Shown here piece after piece: positions 1 through 9,137 of a stretch of 64,000 nt of DNA. A model generated the notes under the pieces. The model made no database searches. It was not told the DNA's origin and saw nothing but the letters and a program-made list of their open reading frames with translations. The translations under genes and the position numbers were made by a program. Within the stretch, counting starts at the first letter, position 1. Each line of letters opens with the position of its first letter. The stretch is from Microbacterium aurantiacum (GTDB lineage: Bacteria > Actinomycetota > Actinomycetes > Actinomycetales > Microbacteriaceae). The DNA is taken from contig NZ_PGGU01000004.1 of assembly GCF_002872075.1 (NCBI RefSeq), positions 157,246 to 221,245 of the forward strand. The letters are read 5' to 3'.

Positions 1-9
1 CCGCGCCGG

Positions 10-567
10 TCAGCCGGCCAGGCCTCGCAGCACGATCTCCAGGCCCTGCTCGAAGGCGGCGTCGACGTCGCCGCCCTGGCGGAAGCCGCCGTTCTGCTCC
101 ATCATGCAGAATCCGTACGCCCACGCGGTGAGGGTGCGTGCTGCCGGGAGCGGGTCGCCGGGAGCGAACTGCGCGACGGCGCCGAGAAGCGTCGTCATCA
201 GCGGGGCGACCACGTCGGGCGACGGGCCGGCGAGCGGGTCGGGTGCGCAGAAGAGGAGCGCTGTGACGTTCGGCGACCGGGCGGCGAGTGCCCTGAGTGA
301 CCGGGCGACGCCGACGAGGACCTCTCGCGGATCGTGGGCGCGCTCGGTGACCGAAGCGATCCCCGAGGTGAGTTCGACCACCGCGTCGTCGGCGGCAAGC
401 CGGAGGAGCTCGTGGCGGTTTGCGGCGCGCTTGTAGAGGCTCGGTGCGCGGATGCCGACGGCGGATGCGACGGAGCTCATCGTCACCGCATCCACACCGT
501 CGCGTTCGGAGATCTCGCGGATCGCGTTCACCAGCGTCTCGGGGCTGACTCTCTGCGGTGCGGACAT
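10..567 (-). CDS. TetR-family transcriptional regulator
   Basis: A 185-residue DNA-binding repressor. Residues about 29-48 form the TetR helix-turn-helix, ending in the typical Ser-Leu-Tyr-Lys stretch, and the rest is an all-helical ligand-binding domain like those of TetR proteins with a WHG-type C-terminus. It is divergent from the metallo-hydrolase gene at 623, and the 55-base gap carries two matching inverted repeats, so it probably represses itself and that neighbour. The ATG at 567 lies six bases after a good -10 (TATGAT, 579 to 574), so the mRNA is probably leaderless; no ribosome binding site is visible. The ligand cannot be told from sequence. Confidence 0.9.
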   Translation of the reverse strand: MSAPQRVSPETLVNAIREISERDGVDAVTMSSVASAVGIRAPSLYKRAANRHELLRLAADDAVVELTSGIASVTERAHDPREVLVGVARSLRALAARSPNVTALLFCAPDPLAGPSPDVVAPLMTTLLGAVAQFAPGDPLPAARTLTAWAYGFCMMEQNGGFRQGGDVDAAFEQGLEIVLRGLAG

Positions 568-573
568 GATCCC

Positions 574-615
574 ATCATATGGCTATTGACTGTAGCCATC
601 AAGGCTATGTACTGT
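574..615. promoter_or_regulatory. Divergent overlapping promoters for tetR and the hydrolase
   Basis: Minus strand: TTGATG (602-597), 17-base spacer, TATGAT (579-574), placing transcription start at about the tetR ATG. Plus strand: TTGACT (586-591), 18-base spacer, TACTGT (610-615), seven bases before the hydrolase ATG. Both would give leaderless mRNAs and both are covered by the two operators. Confidence 0.65.
579..599. promoter_or_regulatory. TetR operator 1 (21-bp inverted repeat)
   Basis: Perfect 7-bp arms ATGGCTA (579-585) and TAGCCAT (593-599) around a 7-base spacer. It covers the -35 of the plus-strand promoter (TTGACT, 586-591) and overlaps the first base of the minus-strand tetR -10 (TATGAT, 579-574). 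The second site lies 22 bp away centre to centre, two helical turns, which suits two dimers binding the same face. The regulator assignment is inferred from position. Confidence 0.75.
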
Positions 616-619
616 AGCC
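603..619. promoter_or_regulatory. TetR operator 2 (inverted repeat)
   Basis: The 17-mer GGCTATGTACTGTAGCC shares 14 of 17 positions with the core of operator 1 at 581-597 and has the same GGCTA/TAGCC arms. It covers the plus-strand -10 (TACTGT, 610-615) just before the ATG at 623. Confidence 0.7.
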
Positions 620-622
620 GAC

Positions 623-1321
623 ATGACAACTCGACTTCTCCGCATCGGCGACGACATCATCGCCGTCCACGCGATCGTGACCGAAGACGGCGTGACCCTC
701 ATCGACGCCGGGCTCCCCGGCGATCTGCGGATGCTCCGCGCAGCGCTCGCCGCCGAAGGACTCTCGCTCGGCGACATCCGCGGAATCGTGCTGACCCACG
801 GCGATTCCGACCACATCGGCGTCGCCGAGCGGCTGCGGACGGATCATGGCATCCCCGTGCACATCCACGAAGCCGACGCGGCACTCGCGACCGGGCGCAC
901 CCGCGCTCGAGGCGTCAAGGCCGACGCCTGGCGGCTCTGGCCGACGCTCGGGTTCCTCTGGGCGGGGATCCGGCGAGGAATGCTTCGGACCCGCCACGTC
1001 GCCGATGTCCGCACGCTCGCCGACGGCGACGTCCTGGAGTTGCCGGGACGCCCCGAGATCATCGCGATCCCCGGGCACACTCCCGGCTCCGTCGCCATCC
1101 GGGTTCCGGGCGTCGACGCCCTGTTCCTCGGCGACGCGATCACCACCCGGCACGTGCTCACCGGCGCGGACGGCGCCCGACTCGCGCCGTTCAGCGACGA
1201 CAAGGAGGCGACGCGGCAGAGCCTGGAGAAGCTCCGCGGTCTCCCGGAGGAACGGATCTTCCCCGGGCACGGTCCCGAGTTCCGTGGCACCGCCGACGAC
1301 CTGCTCGACGCGCTTGTGTGA
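623..1321 (+). CDS. Metallo-beta-lactamase-fold hydrolase
   Basis: A 232-residue cytoplasmic enzyme of the MBL superfamily. The metal-site loop reads H59-G-D61-S-D63-H64, followed by H152 in GHTPG, D171 in LGDA and H216 in PGHGPE. The usual second histidine of the HxHxDH motif is Asp61, which may alter the metal site. The family includes glyoxalase II, lactonases and arylsulfatases, so the substrate is open. The ATG follows a -10 box by seven bases, with no ribosome binding site. Divergence from the TetR gene over shared operators suggests induction by a compound the TetR protein binds, perhaps the substrate. Confidence 0.85.
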   Translation: MTTRLLRIGDDIIAVHAIVTEDGVTLIDAGLPGDLRMLRAALAAEGLSLGDIRGIVLTHGDSDHIGVAERLRTDHGIPVHIHEADAALATGRTRARGVKADAWRLWPTLGFLWAGIRRGMLRTRHVADVRTLADGDVLELPGRPEIIAIPGHTPGSVAIRVPGVDALFLGDAITTRHVLTGADGARLAPFSDDKEATRQSLEKLRGLPEERIFPGHGPEFRGTADDLLDALV

Positions 1322-1333
1322 GCGCAGCGATGC

Positions 1334-2113
1334 TCATGCCGGCGGCGCGGCCGGCCTCGAGGGGGAGTACCCCGGAGCTCCGGTGATCGCGGCGATCAGG
1401 TCGGAGTAGGTGGCGTCCGCCCCGGTGAACGAACCGTTGTTGCGTCCGTGGCGGAGCACCTCGATCCGGTCGGCGATCGCCCGGACGTCGCTGAGATTGT
1501 GGCTGATGAACACGACGCCGAACCCGAGATCGCGCAACCGTTCGATGTGCGTGAGCACCTCGGCCGTCTGGGAGACGCCGAGTGACGCGGTCGGCTCGTC
1601 GAGAACGACCAGCCGGGGCTTGCCGATGAGCGTGCGGGCGATCGCGATCGATTGACGTTGTCCCGCCGACAGGTCGCGCAGGAGCGACTTGATGGACGGC
1701 ACCCGGATCTGCAGGTCCTGCAGCGCCGCCCGCGCGGCGAGCTCCATCTCGCCCTCTCGCAGCCCGCCGTGACGCTGGAGTTCGCGGCCGAGGAAGATGT
1801 TCGCGGTGACATCGAGGTTCTCGCAGACGGCGAAGTCCTGGAAGACGGTCGCGATGCCGTGCTGGTGCGCGGCGGAGGGGGAGGGGATCGCCACCTCGAC
1901 GCCGTCGATCCGGATGACGCCGGACGACGGCTCCAGCGCGCCCGCGATGATCTTCGCGAGGGTCGACTTGCCGGCGGCGTTGTCACCGACCAGGCCCACG
2001 ACCTCCCTCGCGTGCACCTCGAAGTCGACGTCGGTCAGAGCCTTGATCGCCCCGAAGTGACGGCTGATGCCCTGCATCGACAGCAGCGGCGGCGGGGGTG
2101 CGGGGTCGTTCAT
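1334..2113 (-). CDS. Single-domain sugar ABC transporter ATP-binding protein (FrcA-like)
   Basis: 259 residues with one complete ABC cassette: Walker A GDNAAGKST (43-51), signature LSAGQRQ (148-154), Walker B LVVLDEP (168-174) and H-loop His205. It resembles single-cassette ATPases of CUT2-type sugar importers such as FrcA, unlike the double-cassette ATPase at 4557. The start ATG overlaps the stop codon of the upstream ROK gene (ATGA at 2110-2113), so the two are translationally coupled. A longer open frame runs upstream inside the ROK gene, but homology begins at Met2113. No permease or binding protein of its own is adjacent; it may serve the GguB permease upstream or a remote one. Confidence 0.9.
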   Translation of the reverse strand: MNDPAPPPPLLSMQGISRHFGAIKALTDVDFEVHAREVVGLVGDNAAGKSTLAKIIAGALEPSSGVIRIDGVEVAIPSPSAAHQHGIATVFQDFAVCENLDVTANIFLGRELQRHGGLREGEMELAARAALQDLQIRVPSIKSLLRDLSAGQRQSIAIARTLIGKPRLVVLDEPTASLGVSQTAEVLTHIERLRDLGFGVVFISHNLSDVRAIADRIEVLRHGRNNGSFTGADATYSDLIAAITGAPGYSPSRPAAPPA

Positions 2114-3288
2114 GATCGCTCCTCGAAACGTTGGAGAACGTCCGTCGTCTGAATGATCTCGACGAGCGCGCCGGCGAGAACGGAATCCGGGGGGAGTGTC
2201 GATTGGGCGATCGCCATCTCCCGGTGGCGACCGGTGTTGACGTGCTCGCGCACCGCCGTGGAGAACGCGTCGAAGAAGGCGTCTCCGGCCTGCGCGAGTT
2301 CGCCGCCGACCACGATCAGGCCGGTGCCGAGCCCCTGGGCCAGTCCCGCGACGACACGGCCGATGGTGCTTCCCGCATCGGCGACGACACGGCGGCAGCC
2401 CTGATCTCCTGCGGCGGCCTGCGAGACGACATCGCGGAACGTGAGGTTGCCGTAGTGGCTGCGGAGCGGGGCGAGCAGGGCGTTCGCCCCCACGACGGTG
2501 TCGAGGCAGCCCCGCAGACCGCAGCGGCAGATCTGACCCTGCGGGTCGACCTGGATGTGACCGATCTCCCCGGCGGTTCCGTCCGCGCCGCGATGCAACC
2601 GGGAATCGATGACGATGCCGGCGCCGGTGCCGTCGGACGCGACGACGGTGATGCTGTCGGGCACGCCTCTGGACGCACCCAGCGTGGCTTCGGCGAGAGC
2701 GGCCATGTTGGCGTCGTTCTCGACGATGACGGGGCAACCCAGGCGCTGCGCGAGGGTCGGGGCGATCGCGGCGTCATCCCACCCGGGCATCAGACCGCTG
2801 AAGGTGATCATCCCAGTGACCGGATCGATCGGTGCGGGAATCGCCAGGCACACCCCGAGCAGCTCATCCGGTTCCGAACCGATCATCTGGAGCATCTCGA
2901 AGATGAGCACCGCGGTGCGATCCAGCACCGTGTCCATGGGATGGTCGGGGGGCAGGGGCAGTCGCCGCTCCTCGAGGATCTCCTGCCCGGTGTCCGCGAT
3001 CCGCACGCGGATGGCCCTCGCGGTGACGTGCGCCGCGATGACGAGCCCGCTTCGGCGGGCCATCGTGACCAGCACGGCTCGGCGGCCGCTGCGGGATGTG
3101 GGCCGGGTCTCGATCAGGCCGGTCTGGGAGAGTTCCTTGACGATGGCGGAGACCGTCGCGGCCGACAGTGCTGTCGCTTCGGCGAGCTCCACCTGGGTGA
3201 GCCCGCCGAAGCGCTTGACAGCATCCACGATTTTCGCCGTGTTGGCCTCGCGTAGGGCAGATTGCGAGCCCGCCGCTGATCTGCTCAC
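2110..3288 (-). CDS. ROK-family transcriptional regulator
   Basis: 392 residues. An N-terminal winged helix (helix-turn-helix about 31-52) is followed by a ROK sugar-kinase-like domain. The ROK zinc motif is complete: H244 followed by C254-R-C256-G-L-R-G-C261. An END triplet ending at Asp192 matches the kinase-type catalytic Asp, though many XylR/NagC-type members only sense sugar. It lies 39 bases downstream of the sugar permease and overlaps the next ATPase by four bases, so it is part of the sugar operon. Two 23-bp inverted repeats before the operon (7400 and 7533) are its likely operators. Confidence 0.92.
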   Translation of the reverse strand: MSRSAAGSQSALREANTAKIVDAVKRFGGLTQVELAEATALSAATVSAIVKELSQTGLIETRPTSRSGRRAVLVTMARRSGLVIAAHVTARAIRVRIADTGQEILEERRLPLPPDHPMDTVLDRTAVLIFEMLQMIGSEPDELLGVCLAIPAPIDPVTGMITFSGLMPGWDDAAIAPTLAQRLGCPVIVENDANMAALAEATLGASRGVPDSITVVASDGTGAGIVIDSRLHRGADGTAGEIGHIQVDPQGQICRCGLRGCLDTVVGANALLAPLRSHYGNLTFRDVVSQAAAGDQGCRRVVADAGSTIGRVVAGLAQGLGTGLIVVGGELAQAGDAFFDAFSTAVREHVNTGRHREMAIAQSTLPPDSVLAGALVEIIQTTDVLQRFEERS

Positions 3289-3327
3289 AGCCGGAGCCTA
3301 TCAGCGCACATCGTGGTCACGACCGCA

Positions 3328-4560
3328 TCAAGCCGCGCGCGCGGCCCGCTTCTTGTTCCACACGTCGAATGCGACGGCGACGAGCAGGACGAGGCCCTTG
3401 ACGACCTGCTGAGTCGGCTGGTCGACGCCCATCAGCTGCATCCCGTTGCTCATCACGGCCATGATCAGGCCGCCGATGATCGCGCCGCCGACGCGTCCGA
3501 CACCGCCGGTGACGGCGGCGCCGCCGATGAAGCAGGCGGCGATCGCATCGAGCTCGAACATGTTGCCGGCACCCGGCTGGGCGCCGTTCGTACGGGCGGA
3601 GAAGAGCACGCCGGCGACGGCCGCGAGCATCCCCATGTTCACGAAGATCCAGAAGTTGACCTTGCGGACCTTCACGCCCGAGAGGATCGCGGCGTTCAGG
3701 TTGCCGCCGATGGCGTAGACGTGACGGCCGAACACCGTCTTCTGCGTGAGCAGCGTGTAGGCGATGATGAGCGCCGCCAGGATGATCAGCACGTACGGGA
3801 GGCCGCGGCTGGCCGCGAGCTGGAAACCGAACCACATGACGACGATGGCCACGGCGACGATCTTCAGCACGAAGAGCGGCATCGACTCGACCGCCTGCTG
3901 GTAGGCGAACTTCGCGCGCCTGCGGCGGAGCTGCCACACGGCGTAGCCGATGACCCCGATGGCGAAGATGGCGACCGTGAAGACGTCGAACTTGATCGCG
4001 AACTCGAACGTGAGTCCGGCGAATCCGACCGCATAGCTGCCGAGATCGACCGTGCCGAACATGCTGTTCAGGAACCCGTTCGCGATCTGGTAGTAGGTGC
4101 CGCCGAACGGCGAGAGCGAGATGCTGCCGAGCACGAGGTAGGTGAGTCCGCGGAACAGAAGCATCCCCGCGAGGGTCACGATGAACGCCGGGATGCCGAC
4201 GAAGGCGACCCAGAATCCCTGCCAGGCGCCGACGATGATGCCCACGACGAGTGCGGCGATCACGCCCGCCCACCACGGCATGTCCATGCGGATCACGACG
4301 ACGGCTGCCACGGCGCCGGTCAGGGCGACGACCGATCCGACGGAGAGGTCGATGTGGCCGGCGATGATCACGATGACCATGCCGATCGCCAGCACCAGGA
4401 TGTACGAGTACTGCAGGACGATGTTGGTGAGGTTGCCCGGGGCGAGGAAATTCGGGTTGAGCACCGCGAAGAAGATGACGATCGCCACGAAGGCGACGAG
4501 GATCCCGCTCTGGCGAAGGTTTCGCGTCGCGAGGTTCCAGAGGTTGCTGACGACGGTCAT
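3328..4560 (-). CDS. gguB: CUT2-type sugar ABC transporter permease (GguB-like)
   Basis: 410 residues, strongly hydrophobic with roughly ten membrane segments, of the BPD_transp_2 family (XylH, MmsB, GguB). It forms the membrane channel for sugar delivered by the ChvE-like binding protein. The GTG/ATG region at 4560 overlaps the stop of the double ATPase gene by four bases (ATGA), indicating coupled translation. Family identity is firm from gene order and length. The exact sugar is not: GguAB-ChvE systems carry xylose, arabinose, galactose or glucose. Confidence 0.9.
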   Translation of the reverse strand: MTVVSNLWNLATRNLRQSGILVAFVAIVIFFAVLNPNFLAPGNLTNIVLQYSYILVLAIGMVIVIIAGHIDLSVGSVVALTGAVAAVVVIRMDMPWWAGVIAALVVGIIVGAWQGFWVAFVGIPAFIVTLAGMLLFRGLTYLVLGSISLSPFGGTYYQIANGFLNSMFGTVDLGSYAVGFAGLTFEFAIKFDVFTVAIFAIGVIGYAVWQLRRRRAKFAYQQAVESMPLFVLKIVAVAIVVMWFGFQLAASRGLPYVLIILAALIIAYTLLTQKTVFGRHVYAIGGNLNAAILSGVKVRKVNFWIFVNMGMLAAVAGVLFSARTNGAQPGAGNMFELDAIAACFIGGAAVTGGVGRVGGAIIGGLIMAVMSNGMQLMGVDQPTQQVVKGLVLLVAVAFDVWNKKRAARAA

Positions 4561-6095
4561 CGGCCGGTTCCTTCCAAAGTCATGAGGTGCATGAGTTTCT
4601 CCTGTGTCGCTTCGGATGCGGCGACTTCGCCGGTGATGCGTCCGAATGCGAGGGTGTAGATGCGATCGCAGACGCCGAGCAGTTCGGGGAGCTCCGAGGA
4701 GATCACCAGTACGCCCTTCCCGGCTGCGACCAGTTCATTGATGATCGTGTAGATCTCGTACTTCGCGCCGACGTCGATTCCGCGCGTCGGTTCGTCGAGG
4801 ATGAGGATCTCGGGTTGAGTCTCGATCCATTTGCTCAGCACGACCTTCTGCTGGTTGCCGCCGGACAGCGTCCCGACCACGCTCAGCACGCTGGGTGCCT
4901 TGATCTTCATGTTCTCGCGGTAGCGCGCGGCGACCCGGAGCTCTTCATTGTCGTTCAGCCAGCCGGCCTTGCTGATCCGCTTCGGCGACGCTGCCGTGAT
5001 GTTGTGGCGGATGTCGTCGATCAGGTTGAGGCCGTAGCGCTTCCGGTCCTCGGTGGCGTAGGCGATGCCCGCGTCGATCGCCGCGCTGACGGTGGAGGTG
5101 GAGACCTCCTGGCCGCGGACGAAGACGCGTCCGCTGAGGCGCTTGCCATAGGTGCCGCCGAACACGCTCATCGCGAGTTCGGTGCGGCCGGCGCCCATGA
5201 GTCCGGCGATGCCGACGACCTCTCCTGCGCGCACGGTGAGGTTGGCGCCGGAGACGACGATGCGGTCGGACTGCGTGGGGTGACGTACCGTCCAGTCCTC
5301 GATGCGGAGGACCTCCTCGCCGATGTGCGGCTCGCGCTCGGGGTAGCGGTGGTCGAGATCGCGGCCCACCATGCCTCGGATGATGCGCTCCTGCGACGCG
5401 TCGGGCTCGGACATGTCGATCGTCTCGATCGTGAGTCCGTCTCGGATCACCGTGGTCTTCTCGGCGATGGCTGCGATCTCGTTCAGCTTGTGGGAGATGA
5501 TGATGGAGGTGATGCCCTGCTCTGCGCGCAGATCGCGCAGCAGCTGCAGCAGGTGCTCCGAGTCCGAGTCGTTCAGCGCGGCCGTCGGCTCGTCGAGGAT
5601 CAGAAGGCGCACGTTCTTCGCCAGTGCCTTCGCGATCTCGATCAGCTGCTGCTTGCCGACGCCGAGCTGGTTGACGTGCGTATTGGGGTTCTCGGCGAGG
5701 CCGACGCGGGCGAGGAGCTGCGCGGCATCCGCGTTGGTCCGGTCCCAGTCGATCAGCCCGCGCGAGAGACGCTCGTTGCCGAGGAAGATGTTCTCCGCGA
5801 CGCTGAGGTGGGGAACCAGGGCGAGCTCCTGGTGGATGATGACGATGCCCTGGCGCTCGCTGTCGTTGATGCTGGAGAACTGCACCGGCTCTCCGTTGAA
5901 GATGATCTCGCCGTCGTACGTGCCGTGCGGGTACACGCCGGACAGCACTTTCATGAGAGTGGACTTGCCTGCGCCGTTCTCGCCGCAGATCGCATGGATC
6001 TCGCGCTCATTCACGGTGAGATTGACGCCCTGGAGCGCCTTGACGCCCGGGAATGTCTTCGTGATGTCGCGCATCTCGAGGATCGCCTGTGACAT
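4557..6095 (-). CDS. gguA: Double-cassette sugar ABC transporter ATPase (GguA/MmsA-like)
   Basis: 512 residues, two fused ABC domains. The first has Walker [10 protein letters not shown], signature LGVGKQQ and Walker [10 protein letters not shown]. The second has a degenerate Walker A ending in GAGRT, signature LSGGNQQK and Walker B ILILDEPT, the pattern of CUT2 ATPases such as XylG. The start at 6095 was chosen because the purine-rich AGGAAG stretch lies just upstream and homology begins at MSQAIL; an in-frame upstream Met at 6143 would add 16 unrelated residues. It powers the permease at 3328, with which it overlaps by four bases. Confidence 0.93.
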   Translation of the reverse strand: MSQAILEMRDITKTFPGVKALQGVNLTVNEREIHAICGENGAGKSTLMKVLSGVYPHGTYDGEIIFNGEPVQFSSINDSERQGIVIIHQELALVPHLSVAENIFLGNERLSRGLIDWDRTNADAAQLLARVGLAENPNTHVNQLGVGKQQLIEIAKALAKNVRLLILDEPTAALNDSDSEHLLQLLRDLRAEQGITSIIISHKLNEIAAIAEKTTVIRDGLTIETIDMSEPDASQERIIRGMVGRDLDHRYPEREPHIGEEVLRIEDWTVRHPTQSDRIVVSGANLTVRAGEVVGIAGLMGAGRTELAMSVFGGTYGKRLSGRVFVRGQEVSTSTVSAAIDAGIAYATEDRKRYGLNLIDDIRHNITAASPKRISKAGWLNDNEELRVAARYRENMKIKAPSVLSVVGTLSGGNQQKVVLSKWIETQPEILILDEPTRGIDVGAKYEIYTIINELVAAGKGVLVISSELPELLGVCDRIYTLAFGRITGEVAASEATQEKLMHLMTLEGTGR

Positions 6096-6168
6096 GTTCT
6101 TCCTGCCTCGATGGTGTTCGGGGTGCGCCGTCGCACGGCGCACCCCGAACCGCTCTGATGGGGGACTG

Positions 6169-7305
6169 TTACTCCGCCTGGCCGGAAGCGACCTCTTCTG
6201 CGGTCCAGTAGCCCGAGTCGACGAGCAGGGGCACGATGGTGTCCTTGTAGACGATGTCGCTGGTGAGAAGGTACGACGGCACGACCTTCACGCCGTTGTC
6301 GTACGTCTCCGTGTCGTTCGCCTCGGGCTCGTCGCCCTCCAGGATCGCGGTCGCGGTCTTGATCGACTGCTCGGCCAGCTTGCGCGTGTCCTTGAAGATC
6401 GAGGCGAACTGCACGCCCTGGTCGATGAGCGCGATGGAGGCGATCTCCGCATCCTGGCCCGTGACGATGGGCAGGCCGTCTGCGATCGTGGTGCCGAGGC
6501 CCGTGCCCTGGAGCGCGGTGATGATGCCTCGCGAGAGACCGTCGTAGGGCGAGAGCACGCCGTGCAGCGGGGTGCCGTTGCCGTAGGACGCGGTGAGGAT
6601 GTCCTCCATGCGCTTCTGCGCCGTCTCCTGCTGCCAGCGCAGGATCGCTGCCTGCTCGATCGTCGTCTGACCGGACGGCACGTTCAGCACCTTCGAGTCG
6701 AGGTACGGCTGGAGGGTGTCCATCGCGCCCTTCCAGAAGAAGTGCGCGTTGTTGTCGTCGAGCGAACCGGCGAACAGCTCGATGTTGAACGGGCCGGTCG
6801 CGTCGCCCTCGCTGCCGTCAGCCTTGAGGATGCCCAGTCCGACGAGCAGGGACGTCGCCTGCTGCACGCCGACCTCGTAGTTGTCGAACGTGACGTAGAA
6901 GTCCACGTGCTCGCTGTCGCGGATGAGGCGGTCGTATGCGATGACCGGGATGTCTGCAGCGGCGGCCGCGTCGAGCTGGCTCGAGAGAGCGGTGCCGTCG
7001 ATCGCGGCGACGATCAGCAGGTCGGCGCCTTCCGTGATCATCTGGTCGATCTGCTGGCTCTGCGTCGGGATGTCGTCGGATGCGTACTGCAGGTCGACGT
7101 CGTAGCCCGCCTCTTCGAGACCGGCCTTCACGGCGTCGCCGTCGGCGATCCACCGCTCCGAGGTCTGGGTGGGCATCGAGACGCCGACCGTGATGTCCTT
7201 GGTCTCGGTGCCGCCGCCGTCGTTGCCGCCGGTGCTGGTGACACTGCACCCGGAGAGCACGAGCATGGCTGCTGCCCCGAGGGCAGCGAGTGCGCGCTTC
7301 TTCAT
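6169..7305 (-). CDS. chvE: ChvE-type sugar-binding lipoprotein
   Basis: 378 residues. A lipoprotein signal (positive MKKR, hydrophobic run, lipobox LSGC with Cys20) is followed by a type I periplasmic-binding fold. The stretches [27 protein letters not shown] and AYDRLIRD match ChvE, the multiple-sugar binding protein partnered with GguA and GguB. It is first in the minus-strand operon. ATG 7305 is preceded by AAAGGAG seven bases upstream; an upstream in-frame Met at 7422 would overrun the promoter. It captures an aldose outside the cell and passes it to GguB. Confidence 0.92.
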   Translation of the reverse strand: MKKRALAALGAAAMLVLSGCSVTSTGGNDGGGTETKDITVGVSMPTQTSERWIADGDAVKAGLEEAGYDVDLQYASDDIPTQSQQIDQMITEGADLLIVAAIDGTALSSQLDAAAAADIPVIAYDRLIRDSEHVDFYVTFDNYEVGVQQATSLLVGLGILKADGSEGDATGPFNIELFAGSLDDNNAHFFWKGAMDTLQPYLDSKVLNVPSGQTTIEQAAILRWQQETAQKRMEDILTASYGNGTPLHGVLSPYDGLSRGIITALQGTGLGTTIADGLPIVTGQDAEIASIALIDQGVQFASIFKDTRKLAEQSIKTATAILEGDEPEANDTETYDNGVKVVPSYLLTSDIVYKDTIVPLLVDSGYWTAEEVASGQAE

Positions 7306-7399
7306 TCGAAAACTCCTTTGTCTGTTCCGCGCACACCACCGTGCGCGAGTTCTGCTGCTGATCGGCTGGCTCGAGACGATCGCTGCGATTGAACGATGC

Positions 7400-7422
7400 T
7401 TGAGTTCGAGACGTGAAGTCAA
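7400..7422. promoter_or_regulatory. Probable ROK operator, promoter-proximal
   Basis: Inverted repeat TTGAGTTC, 7-base spacer, GAAGTCAA (one mismatch). Its outer end, read on the minus strand, is TTGACT (7422-7417), the best -35 for the sugar operon, so binding would block the promoter. It matches the element at 7533-7555 in 22 of 25 bases when flanks are included. The arms resemble ROK regulator sites (long palindromes with TT/AA-rich ends). Confidence 0.6.
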
Positions 7423-7532
7423 GGGCTGTTACCGTTCTGTGACGAAACTCGACGGCCGGAGCGAGCGTTCGCGCTAACTTTGCTACTCCCGTCTCGATTA
7501 CTCAGAACGAATGATCTACCCCGACGCCCCGC

Positions 7533-7555
7533 TTGAGTTCGAGAGGCGAAATCAA
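7533..7555. promoter_or_regulatory. Probable ROK operator, distal
   Basis: Inverted repeat TTGAGTTC, GAGAGGC spacer, GAAATCAA (one mismatch), a direct copy of the element 133 bp away. It sits ten bases beyond the stop of the PucR gene. The spacing allows DNA looping by a ROK tetramer; that is inference. Confidence 0.55.
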
Positions 7556-7564
7556 TGACGAGGG

Positions 7565-9073
7565 TCAATCGCGGGCGGTCTGAAGCAGTGCCCACAGCTC
7601 GGCTCGAGCGGGAAAAGTCGACAGATCCATGCCCAGGATCGTGCTCGCCTGAGCGATCCGCGAACGCAGCGTGTGTCGATGGATGTCCAGCGAATTCGCC
7701 GCCGACTCGATCCGCGCGTCGTACTCCAGCCAGCTCCGCAGCGAGCGCTCGAGCTGGGCTTCGCTCTGCCGGTCATGAGCGCGCAGCGATGCCAGCCGTG
7801 ACTCCGCCACCAGGCGCGCCTCGTCGGTGGCGAGGGCGCTGAGGATGCTGGACCCGACGGTGTCGGCGTATCGGATCACGCCCTCGCCCCGCTGCTGGCG
7901 CAGCGCCGCGAGAGCCTGCGCGTGCGCGCGGGAGAACGCGTCGTACGATTCGGGTTCCGAGACCCCGAGGCGGATCCCGAATCGGAGGGCGACCTCGTCG
8001 AAGAGCTCCTCGTCCGCAGCCGATACGCACACGGTGACGCCCTCGACGGATTCGGCGAGGAAGGACGTGACTCCGTGCTCGGTGCGCCGCCGCTCCCACC
8101 AGTCCGAGAGAGGTCCGACGGGGGCATCGGTGGTGACGGCGACGACCACCGGTGCCGTCGGGATGCTGCCGAGCACCCTCCGCGCCAGCGTCGGATCGTC
8201 GGCGAGGAGCGAGTCCAGGAGCTGTGCGTTCAGCCGCCGGCGGCTGCGGGCCAGCTGATCGCTCTGCTCCATGGCGAGACCCGCCATCGCGATGACCGAG
8301 GTGACGACCGATCTCGCCTCGGCATCTATCGCGTCGGTCGCGAGGACCACCACTCCGCGAAGATGACCGCCTCGGCCGACGGTGAACAGCATGAACGTGC
8401 GGCCGTCGATCGTGAGCGACTGTCCGGCCTCCAGGCCGCGGGCGAGGATCTCCATGATCCGCGCGGCGAGTTCGTCGAGGACGGCGGCGTCGACGGCGTT
8501 CCGTGGATGCGAGACGCTCAGGGCTCCTGCCGCATCGAACATCCCGACCCAGGCGTCGAGGCGGCGGCCGAGTTCGGCGAGGGTGGCGTCGAGGCCGTGA
8601 GGCCGGAGTGCGGCGAGAGCGAGGGCACGCTGGGCGTCCAGGGCCCAGGACCTCCTGGCGTAGGCCTGCGCGGCGATGGCCTCCGAGTGCGCTCGCGCGA
8701 CCGCGATGAACGGCGTCCGGTACGGCACCTCGAACAGCGGCATCCCGCGCGCGACGCAAGCCGTGATGAGCTCCTCGGGGACGCCGACGCGATGCACCTC
8801 GGTGCCGAACCCGAGTCCGAGGACCCCTCGATCGGCGAGCCGGCCCACGTAGGTGTCGATGCCCGCATCGTCGGCGAACTGGGTCCCGGTCGTCAGAAGA
8901 GCGAGATCTTCGGCGAGGAACGGGGTCGGATCGGCGAGGTCCGAACTGTGCACCCACCGCAGCGGACGATCCAGTGCACCTTCAGAGAGAGATTCGGCCG
9001 GTGACACGAGACGAAGACCCAGCTCGCCGCGCTGAAGCAGGGTGCGCAGCGTGGGCTGTTCGGCGACCGGCAT
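7565..9073 (-). CDS. PucR-family transcriptional regulator
   Basis: 502 residues: an N-terminal PucR-type ligand domain (about 1-130), a GAF/GGDEF-like middle and a C-terminal PucR helix-turn-helix (about 445-500, with the Asn-Ser-Leu-Asp-Ile-His-Arg-His-Thr-Leu pattern). The start at 9073 has AAGGAG four bases upstream. It is divergent from gabT and the putrescine/GABA operon, so it is probably their activator, comparable to GabR-like PucR proteins of actinobacteria. A TGTAC-N5-GGCGAA direct repeat in the shared region is the likely binding site. Its own -10 may be TACAAT (9126-9121). Confidence 0.9.
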   Translation of the reverse strand: MPVAEQPTLRTLLQRGELGLRLVSPAESLSEGALDRPLRWVHSSDLADPTPFLAEDLALLTTGTQFADDAGIDTYVGRLADRGVLGLGFGTEVHRVGVPEELITACVARGMPLFEVPYRTPFIAVARAHSEAIAAQAYARRSWALDAQRALALAALRPHGLDATLAELGRRLDAWVGMFDAAGALSVSHPRNAVDAAVLDELAARIMEILARGLEAGQSLTIDGRTFMLFTVGRGGHLRGVVVLATDAIDAEARSVVTSVIAMAGLAMEQSDQLARSRRRLNAQLLDSLLADDPTLARRVLGSIPTAPVVVAVTTDAPVGPLSDWWERRRTEHGVTSFLAESVEGVTVCVSAADEELFDEVALRFGIRLGVSEPESYDAFSRAHAQALAALRQQRGEGVIRYADTVGSSILSALATDEARLVAESRLASLRAHDRQSEAQLERSLRSWLEYDARIESAANSLDIHRHTLRSRIAQASTILGMDLSTFPARAELWALLQTARD

Positions 9074-9091
9074 CGGGCTCCTTGTGGTAAG

Positions 9092-9137
9092 TGTACGAAC
9101 TGGCGAACATCTCGATCAGATTGTACAGGCGGGCGAA
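9092..9137. promoter_or_regulatory. Direct repeat, probable PucR-regulator binding sites
   Basis: TGTAC-N5-GGCGAA occurs at 9092-9107 and again at 9122-9137, exactly 30 bp (three turns) apart. From the predicted gabT start these lie about -82 to -67 and -52 to -37, typical activator positions. The inner copy overlaps the regulator's own -10 (TACAAT, minus strand), which suggests autorepression. Confidence 0.6.
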
